Of a DNA stretch of 64,000 bases, positions 56,237 through 64,000 are shown one piece after another. This DNA comes from Aegilops tauschii subsp. strangulata (lineage: Eukaryota > Streptophyta > Magnoliopsida > Poales > Poaceae). Position 1 is the first letter of the stretch, and each line of letters opens with the position of its first letter. The DNA lies in NCBI RefSeq assembly GCF_002575655.3, contig NC_053040.3, forward strand, positions 461,204,780 through 461,268,779. The letters are read 5' to 3'. The position numbers and the translations under genes are program-made. Under the pieces are notes generated by a model. It did not search any database and was not told the origin of the DNA. It saw nothing but the letters and a program-made list of their open reading frames with translations.

Positions 56237-58961
56237 TGTAGCGACCAGACCTCAAATGGCCTGTGCTGCTGTGCACCAGTGTCATCCCTGGATCAGTAAT
56301 GCTGACACGCACAGTACAAATGGAGGATTTATAACAGAGTAGCAATCACACACTTATTACATCGAATATCTCCGAAGAGATTAAGTATGATAAACATGGC
56401 TTAAGGCCATCTAATAACGATAACAGCGGAAGACTTGGAAGATAAGTGAGTCCATCACTCCAGCGGCATCACTGAGTATAAGACCACGACCTAAGGCACC
56501 TTACTCGTCGTCTGAAAAGTCTGCAACATGAAACGTTGCAGCCCGAAAATGGGTCAGCACATAGAATATGCTGGCAAAGTAACACATAGAGAGCAATGAA
56601 CAATAATAATGCTATACTACATGCATATATGGCTGGTGGAAAGCTCTATGGTTACAGTTTTGCGAAAAGCCAATTTTATCCTACTTCAAAGGAATAAATT
56701 TTATTTAACTATCATGGTGGTTGTGAAACATTGAGAAGGTACCTCCAACTCAATCCCAATTAAGTGTCATCATTAACCCAGCAAAATTAATTAAAAGTAA
56801 CATGATGATGAGATTCAAATGATAATCCAAGTACTAGATACTCAAGTTGTCCATAACCGGGGACACGGCTAACCATGATTAGTTTGTACACCCTGCAGAG
56901 GTTTGCGCACTTTTCCCCACAAGACTCGATCGCCTCCACTTGATTCTCGCACTGCATGATGTTTGAGAAACGGATGACCGAGACACAGGCTTTCAGAAAC
57001 AATCACTCTTTACTCTAGATGGACCGGTACACCTACTTTCCCCTACATCTGCTAGCCCACCTCTTCAAGAGATCTTGTAACCTACTCAACTATGCTAGAG
57101 CCCATAATAGCTTGTGGCTGCACACGGAAGTTTCTAGCATGAATAAGCTTATGATCCCTTTGAGCCTGGGTGGCGGACCTTATACATACAGACAACACTG
57201 GGTTCTCCAGGTGCCTCAATCCACCCAGATGTGAGTTTTAGTTGCCACCTTAAGTTGAACCATTAATAAACATCTCACATCTGTCGTGAATATCACTCAA
57301 ACCCAATCCACGTCTACGAGCATAGCATGGCAATAGTAAAAGCAACGTAGAAGTAACTCCCAAGGGTTTGATAAGAAAAACAGGTAATAGGTACTACCTC
57401 AACTACTTCCCAATACCCACAATTTAATTAGATCCTAACCATGCAATGTTTGAGGAAAACAGATCTAATGCAGTAAAACTGGGTATGAACAGGATATGAT
57501 CAAAGAATTACTTGCCTTGCTGATGATCCGCAAAACCTAGCGAGTCGAAGTAACAAGCGGCACACTCCGGGTACTCTATCGCAAACAAACAAGCATACAA
57601 TTAGTACTCATCTAATGCACAGGTAAAACTCGAATGAAAGATCCAACCAGAAAGTTCAACTTAAGAACTCCGGTTTGCAAAAAGAATCAACTCGAAAGAA
57701 GCAACGAAAGTCAAACGACGAAAGAAAGAAACTTCGTTTGCTAATCTGGATCTAGGTCAAATTTTACTGTTGCAAAAACTTGTTTGAGTAGGTTAAACGG
57801 AAAGAGAATTTCGAGACGAAACTCTAGGCGCTTGAATCACCTGATTCCGATAAACGAGCGAGAAGTTAAACAGAATCGAAGATTCGATCAGAAATCGAAT
57901 CTGACAAAATAACGAGAAAAAAATCCGACTAAAAGAAAAATGGACGAACGGTTAAATAACGGGCGTTCGTTTACAGGGAAAAACCAACGAACGCGTTCGT
58001 TAAAACGAACGGTTCGGTGAACGCTCGAAAAATAATAAAACCGAAAAAAAACCGATCTAGGGTTTTTTTTAAAACGAACGGTTTAAAAAAAAAAAGGAAA
58101 ACCGGCAACAGCGAGGTGCGGCTACCGCGGGGACGGGCTCCGACGAGGCTCCGGCGACGGGGTTGCGGGGCTCGGAGCTCGGGCGGCTCGGGGGCGAGGG
58201 GCGGGGCTCCGGCGGCGGCTCCGGCGAGCGGCGGCGGCGCGGATCCGTGCGGGCGGCGGCGGTTGAGGCGAGTGCGGCGGCGGCGGCTTGCGGTGAGGGA
58301 GAGGGGGGGGCGGGGCGGTATAAATAGGGGGGGTGGAGGTGACTTGGGGGAGGGGGTGGCCGGCGGGAGCCGTGCGGGAGCCGGACTCGGCCATGGCGGC
58401 GGCGGCGTCTCGTGCGCGAGGAGGAGAGGGGCGCGGGGTGGGCCGGCGAACCGGTCGGGCGCGCGCATTTTTTTTTTAAATAAGTTCCGCGGAAAACAAT
58501 TCGTAGAAAAATAAATAAATATCAGAAAAATATGAAATAAATTTTCCCCGTCTAGTTGGAAAATCTAGAATAGGGTGAACATTTTTTTAAATCAAAATAA
58601 ATATTTTGAAAACATGCAATATTTTTAATGCAATAAAAATTGCAAATAAAATCCAAATAAATTCCAAATGATGATTTTAACATTTTTCCTCCAGTATTTC
58701 AATTGTTTTGGAGAAGTCATATTTTCTCCTCTCGTTTATTTTAAAATGGAATATTTTTCCGGAGAGAAAATAATTAAAACCAAAATCCTCGTCTTATTAT
58801 TTGATGAAAATCAAATATGAAAATTCGAGAAAATCCCCAACTCTCTCCGAGGGTCCTTGAGTTGCTTAAGATTTATCGAGGTTTTGTCAAAATGCAATAA
58901 AACATGATATGCAATGATGATCTATGTATAACATACCAAATTGAAAATTTGGGATGTTACA
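56237..58961 (-). repeat. 3' LTR of the chromovirus, 2725 bp
   Basis: On the minus strand it reads TGTAACATCCCAAATTT to CTGGTCGCTACA. It holds a GC-rich core (58100-58450), in which opposing frames of 165 codons on both strands are compositional. A TATTTATA motif on the minus strand at 58319-58326 precedes a C-rich stretch and may be the promoter TATA. Long LTRs fit the Tekay lineage. Confidence 0.85.
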
Positions 58962-58975
58962 AACCTACCCCCCTT
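58962..58975 (-). other. Polypurine tract of the chromovirus
   Basis: Minus strand AAGGGGGGTAGGTT ends directly at the first base of the 3' LTR. Confidence 0.75.
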
Positions 58976-60062
58976 AAGATGAATCTCGCCCTCGAGATTC
59001 GGGTTGGCTAGAAAACAGGTGGGAGTGGTCTTTCCGTAGATCTTCCTCTCGCTCCCAGGTGGCTTCATCTTCTGTGTGGTGACTCCACTGAACTTTGCAA
59101 AACTTGATAACCTTGCTGCGGGTAACTCGGCTGGCATACTCGAGAATCTTAACTGGCTTCTCCTCATAAGTCAAATCACTTTCCAACTGTATCGCTTCCA
59201 GTGGCACAGTATCTCTGAGTGGTATCTCAGCCATCTCTGCGTGGCACTTCTTCAACTGCGAAACGTGAAATACATCATGTACTCCAGACAATCCTTCGGG
59301 CAATTCCAACTTGTAGGCAACTTCTCCCATACGTTCCAACACTCTGTATGGTCCGATAAAACGGGGCGCTAACTTTCCTTTAACTCCAAAGCGCTTCACT
59401 CCTCGAAGGGGTGATACTCGAAGGTACACTCTGTCTCCGACTTCGTGAATGGTCTCCTTTCGTTTAGAATCAGCATAACTCTTCTGCCTGGACTGGGCTA
59501 CCTTGAGCCTATCGCGAATCAACCTCACTTTCTGTTCAGACTCCTTAATCAAATCTGGTCCAAACAACTGACGGTCTCCAACTTTGTCCCATAACAACGG
59601 TGTTCTACACCTCCTTCCGTACAAGGCTTCGAAAGGGGCCATCTTCAAACTGGTTTGATAACTGTTGTTATACGAAAACTCCGCATATGGAAAATTGTCG
59701 TCCCAACTAGATCCATAATCTAGTGCACATGCTCTCAACATGTCCTCCAAAATCTGGTTGACTCTTTCGGTCTGTCCATCTGTCTGTGGGTGGAAAGCTG
59801 TACTAAATTCCAGCCTGGTTCCCAATGTTTCATGTAACTGCTTCCAAAACTTCGAGGTAAATTGGGTTCCTCTGTCTGATACAATGGTCCTCGGAACTCC
59901 ATGCAAACATACGATCCTGGTCATGTATATCTTTGCCAACTTATCACTGGTGTAAATGGTCTTCACTGGAATGAAATGAGCCACTTTCGTCAAATGGTCG
60001 ACTACAACCCATATCGAGTCATAGCCTGAACGAGTCCTGGGTAATCCTGTGATAAAATCCAT
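58974..60062 (-). pseudogene. Chromovirus integrase core and chromodomain
   Basis: Inserts element cDNA; the chromodomain is thought to guide insertion to heterochromatin. The frame is 362 codons. D,D-35-E catalytic residues lie in VVVDHLTKVAHF (residue 21-22), TIVSDRGTQFTSKFW (about 63) and TERVNQILEDML (about 99). The GPF/Y-type module GPYRVLERMGEVAYKLELP is near residue 240. The chromodomain-like end (YASRVTRSKVIKFCKVQW ... ATWEREEDLR) spans about 310-345. This frame is joined to the upstream part by a one-base insertion near 60060, so the polyprotein is interrupted. The core itself is intact. Confidence 0.92.
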
Positions 60063-60876
60063 GCCTATTTTTATCCCACTTCCATTCGGGTATCGGCAAT
60101 GGCTGCAGCAATCCTGCTGGCTTCTGATGCTCTGCCTTCACTCTCTGACATACATCACAAACTGCTACATACTCCGCAATATCCTTCTTCATTCCGGTCC
60201 ACCAGAAAGTATTCTTCAAATCCAAATACATCTTGGTATTCCCTGGGTGAATCGAGTACGGTGAATCATGGGCTTCTTGCAAAATCAACTTCCTGATCTC
60301 CGGATCATTTGGCACATATACGCGGTCCTCGAACCATAAGGTATCGTGCTCATCCTCACGAAATCCCTTGGCTTTTCCTTTGCTCATCTTCTCCTTTATC
60401 TCTTCAATCTCCTTGTCTGTCTTCTGAGCTTCTCTGATCCTTTCCATCAAGGTAGACTGAATCTCCATTGTCGCTAAATAGCGTCTTGGGACTATCTCCA
60501 AACATAGCTCGCGAATGTCCTCGGCTAACTCCTGAGGTAATTCTCCTGTCATGAGGGTGTTGACATGACTCTTGCGGCTCAACGCGTCTGCTACTACGTT
60601 AGCCTTTCCAGGGTGATAATGCAATCTCATATCATAATCTTTAATGAGCTCCAACCATCTCCTCTGTCTGAGATTTAACTCCTTCTGCGTGAAAATATAC
60701 TTCAAACTCTTGTGATCCGTGTACACCTCACAATGGTTTCCGATGAGAAAATGTCTCCATGTTTTCAATGCATGCACCACGGCTGCTAATTCCAAATCAT
60801 GCGTAGCATAATTCTTCTCATGGGGTTTAAGTTGTCGTGAAGCATACGACACAACTCTTCCTTCCTGCATAAGCAC
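60019..60876 (-). pseudogene. Chromovirus RNase H and integrase zinc-binding region
   Basis: RNase H motifs are [20 protein letters not shown] and [19 protein letters not shown], with DALSRK at its end. The integrase HHCC finger follows ([10 protein letters not shown] ... CDVCQRVK). The frame ends off track after PIPEWKWDK because of an extra A near 60060. Upstream it is separated from reverse transcriptase by a TGA at 60889-60891. Confidence 0.92.
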
Positions 60877-60888
60877 TGCTCCAAGTCC

Positions 60889-61515
60889 TCAACGAGAAGC
60901 GTCGCAATAAACTTCATAATCCTTGCATTGATCGGGCAGAATCAACACTGGTGAGGTAACCAATCGTTTCTTCAGCTCTTGGAAACTAGCTTCACATTCC
61001 TCAGTCCAATTGAATTTTGTGTGCTTCTTCAATAGCTCAGTCATGGGCTTAGCAATCCTTGAGAAATTCTCGATAAATCTCCGATAGTATCCTGCAAGTC
61101 CAAGGAAACTCCGGATTTCTCCAACTGTCGTGGGTGATTCCCAACTTGTCACTGTGTCAACCTTGGCAGGGTCTACTGCTATTCCTTCTCCAGAAATAAC
61201 ATGTCCAAGGAATCCAACTTCCTTCAACCAAAACTCACATTTGCTGAACTTGGCATATAATTGATGTTCTCTGAGCTTCTCAAGTACCAATCGTAAATGC
61301 TCCTCATGCTCTTCTTCAACCTTGGAAAAGATTAAAATATCATCAATGAACACCACGACGAACTTATCCAAAAACTCCATAAACACTTTGTTCATCAGGT
61401 TCATGAAATAGGCAGGTGCGTTAGTCAGACCAAATGACATAACGGTATACTCATACAATCCATATCTGGTGGTAAATGCCGTCTTGGGTATATCCTGCTC
61501 TCGAATCTTTAACTA
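60889..61515 (-). pseudogene. Chromovirus reverse transcriptase, second half
   Basis: Copies element RNA to DNA. After the TAG at 61513-61515 (Tyr-His-stop where Gln is usual in YHQLKIRE) the frame continues with [20 protein letters not shown], the catalytic [12 protein letters not shown] (FIDD variant of YXDD), and the connection region [20 protein letters not shown]. It ends DASR followed by TGA, normally Gln or another residue before GLG. Confidence 0.92.
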
Positions 61516-63366
61516 ATGGTACCCTGATCGTAGATCGATCTTGGAAAATACTTTAGCTCCTTGTAAGCGGTCAAAAAAATCATTGATCATCGGCAGTGGG
61601 TACTTGTTCTTGATGGTTACTTCATTCAATCCTCGGTAATCAACAACCATCCTTAATGATCCATCTTTCTTCTCCACTAGAAGTACTGGGGATCCCCAAG
61701 GTGACGAACTTGGGCGAATATAGCCTTTATCCAGTAACTCCTTGATCTGCTTCTTAATTTCTTCCAAATCCTTTGCGGGCATCCTGTACGGTCTCTTAGA
61801 TATTGGCCCTGTGCCTGGCAAAAGTTCAATCAAAAACTCAATGTCTCTGTCTGGTGGCATGCCTGGCAACTCTTCTGGAAATACATCCGGATAATCCTTC
61901 ACCACTGGTACTTCCTCCTGTACAACTCTTGATAAGGAATTCACTTGAGTCCTCTTCAGCATATGCCGGGATACATAGTTGATCCTTTTTCCTTCCGGGG
62001 TGGTAAGCAAAATCGTCTTGCTGGCACAATCGATGTTTCCTCCATACAACGATAGCCAATCCATTCCCAAAATCACATCCAAACCTTGCGATTCCAAAAC
62101 AATGAGGTCTGAGGGGAAAACATGCCTACCAATGGCCAGTGGTATCTGAAAACATCCTTGGGTGGCCATATACTCTGCTCCTGGCGAGGTTACTAACATA
62201 GGGGTTTTGAGAACTTGGGTGGACATCTTAAACTTATTTACGAATCCCCTTGATATGTAGGAATGCGATGCACCAGTATCGAAAAGAACGGTTGCAGTAA
62301 ATGACTTAACCAAAAACTTACCTATTACTGCATCAGGCTGAGCTTCAACCTCCTCCACGCTCACGTGGTTCACATGTCCTTTGTTGAACGGGTTCGGCTT
62401 CTTCCCAGAGCTTCCATTGCCATTTCCATTTTGGGCTTCGGGACAATCAGTAGCATAATGTCCCGTCTTCTGGCACTTGAAACAAGTAATGTGACTTAGA
62501 TCTCTCTTGTTTGAGGTAGATGGGTTGGTGCGGTTCTGTCCGTTTCCTCCTCCATTCCCATTACCATTCTTGGAGCCATTATGGTTGTGCGAACTACCTC
62601 CTCCATGGGTATGCTGAAACTGTCCTCCCGGCTTCGGGGTAAATCGTGGCTTCTGCTGGGCTCCAGAATTGTACTTCCCTTGTCCATACTTCCTCTTGCG
62701 GTTTTCAATCTGCTGTTGCTTCCCTTCAATCATGAGAGCTCTATCTACCAGCTCCTGGTAGTTGTTGAAGGTTGCTACCATCAACTGCATACTCAGTTCA
62801 TCATTCAGTCCTTCCAAAAATTTCTCCTGCTTGGCAGCATCTGTAGCAACATCATCTGGTGCATAACGTGCAAACTTACTGAATTCCTCCACATACTGGC
62901 CTACGGTGCGTCCTCCTTGGCGTAGGTTACGAAACTCACGCTTCTTCATAGCCATAGCACCTGCTGAAACATGAGCTGTACGGAAAGCTTGCTGAAACTG
63001 GTCCCATGTGACAGTGTCAATAGGGTGCGTGGCTGTATAATTCTCCCACCATGATGCTGCGGGTCCATCAAGCTGATGTGCGGCAAAACGCACTCTTTCC
63101 GCATCTGTGCATCCTGCAGTGGTCAACTCCCTTCCAACTTTGCGGAGCCAATCATCTGCTACAATCGGCTCGGTGCTACTGGAAAACACCGGCGGGTTTA
63201 GCCTTAAGAAACGGGCTAAGTGATCAACAGGTGGTGGTGGCGGTGGGTTGTTGTTGTTGTTGTTGCCTTGGTTCTGCACTAACACTTGCATCAGGGCATT
63301 CTGTTGCTGAATCAACTGGGTGATCTCTGGCGGGAAAACAAATCCGGTGTCGCGTCTCGGAGGCAT
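61513..63366 (-). pseudogene. Chromovirus gag, protease and first half of reverse transcriptase
   Basis: 617 codons from MPPRRDTGF. Gag: Retrotrans_gag core at about 75-220 ([30 protein letters not shown]), then a Gly/Asn-rich linker and a CCHC zinc knuckle [14 protein letters not shown] (about residue 300). Protease: [13 protein letters not shown] with the DTG catalytic triad (about 362), and DVILGMDWL. Reverse transcriptase begins with [19 protein letters not shown] and [18 protein letters not shown] and stops at [11 protein letters not shown]. The N-terminal two-thirds is open and could still be translated. Confidence 0.93.
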
Positions 63367-63565
63367 TTGATAGGTTTAGAAAAGATGAGAGTTAAGAATA
63401 GAATGGGGTCTAGAGAGAAAACACTACCCATATGCTCATGAGACAAATTCAATCAATATCACTCAATCAATTCAAACAAGGAAAAACAATCGATCTAACT
63501 AGCATTACAAAGTGCTTGAACTATACTATTAAATGGGGGAAAACTACTACTGATATGGTGGTCTA

Positions 63566-64000
63566 CTAGAAATTCTGATCCGTTGAAGACTCCATGATGT
63601 CTGCTCCAGCTTCATCAACCCAGTCGTCTTCACTTGGTTCCGAGTCGGTGTCGTCGATGATGATGTAGTTATCCGGACAAGTGCATTCGTCGACTTCTGC
63701 TTTTGGCACTGGATTTCCCACAAATGCTCCAATCTTCTTCTCCAGGTCGTCAATCTTCCCTACTAGTGCGTTGATTTCCTCCAAATAATCTTCGCGTGTA
63801 GCCTTGAGTGCTTCTTGGAGCTCCTTGATCTTTGTTAATGCCTTCTTCAGTTCTTCCTTGTCCGTGCACATCTGGTTCTCCTGACGACGAATATGTTGGT
63901 TCTGCTCCTGGATGAAAGCTGCAATTGATCCATCCTTCTTGGTCTTGATCATCTCCCATTGCGTGTCTCGACGTCCACAAATCTGATAAATTGTATCCTT
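63566..64000 (-). CDS. Extra open frame upstream of chromovirus gag, coiled-coil protein, cut by window edge
   Basis: On the same strand as gag and 200 bp upstream of it. The frame is open to the window edge, at least 144 codons ending at 63566. A heptad-rich helix EELKKALTKIKELQEALKAT and EEINALVGKIDDLEKKIGAF is followed by an acidic tail (CTCPDNYIIIDDTDSEPSED). No family recognised. It lies where the 5' leader of the retroelement should be, so it could be a lineage-specific additional ORF or the 5' part of a longer gag with an intervening stop. Confidence 0.5.
   Translation of the reverse strand, partial: KDTIYQICGRRDTQWEMIKTKKDGSIAAFIQEQNQHIRRQENQMCTDKEELKKALTKIKELQEALKATREDYLEEINALVGKIDDLEKKIGAFVGNPVPKAEVDECTCPDNYIIIDDTDSEPSEDDWVDEAGADIMESSTDQNF

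Larger units (their letters stand above)
56237..64000 (-). mobile_element. Ty3/gypsy chromovirus (Tekay/Del-like), minus strand, 5' end beyond window
   Basis: 3' LTR at 56237-58961, polypurine tract, gag-pol (58974-63366) ending in integrase plus chromodomain, and an extra open frame upstream of gag (63566 to the edge). The 5' LTR lies to the right. The target site at the left is GTTAA (56232-56236). Two stops and one frameshift in pol make this copy defective. Confidence 0.9.

Noticed and set aside
57971..58514. Opposed 165-codon frames on both strands in the chromovirus LTR
   Set aside because: They mirror each other over a GC-rich LTR core. Low stop frequency is compositional and no motif is present.

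Overview
The window looks like a piece of a large Triticeae (wheat/barley-type) nuclear chromosome. Nearly all of it is transposable-element DNA stacked in nested insertions, with only short stretches of possible low-copy host sequence. The organism call rests on LTR ends of the Angela/WIS/BARE copia type (TGTTGGAAATATGCCC), CACTA elements with ACCGGGACTAAAG-type subterminal repeats, an Athila-like gypsy LTR beginning TGATA(T/C)GTCTCCAACG with a tRNA-Asp primer site, and a chromodomain gypsy polyprotein. No bacterial-style operons, rRNA or tRNA genes were seen.

Layout, left to right. 1-12029: CACTA DNA on the minus strand, holding a promoter, a two-exon coiled-coil/membrane protein, a TNP2-type transposase with frameshifts and a second transposase-family protein (Transposase_24). 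It interrupts the 5' LTR of a copia element (12030-20477). 20944-23263: a non-autonomous LTR element with an AGCTC target duplication and no gag-pol. 24218-25047: one end of another CACTA, invaded at 25048 by an Athila-like gypsy that encodes only gag and protease. That gypsy was hit by a solo LTR of its own family (29688-32799, TSD TGGTC), which was hit by a copia solo LTR (30139-31844, TSD CTTTT). 33254 to about 38950: a non-coding CACTA built of diverged repeats. About 38950-42412 and 50795-51345: the only plausible host segments, with a decayed 3'-5' exonuclease gene, two minisatellites and a promoter/leader-like sequence, split by a complete copia (42413-50794, TSD ACATG). 51346-64000: a three-deep gypsy stack, in which a fragment of an Athila-like LTR is interrupted by an element carrying a seven-exon 'gypsy-type' gene, itself interrupted by a minus-strand chromovirus that runs off the right edge.

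No protein-coding unit here looks like an intact host gene. Most element genes carry stops or frameshifts; the small CACTA coiled-coil/membrane protein and the open frame upstream of the chromovirus gag are the cleanest reading frames. The most informative signals are structural: target duplications that order the insertions, two copia copies that share the same reverse-transcriptase lesion, a non-autonomous element whose two LTRs differ only in their 3' third, and a 125-base miRNA-precursor-like hairpin inside the CACTA region.
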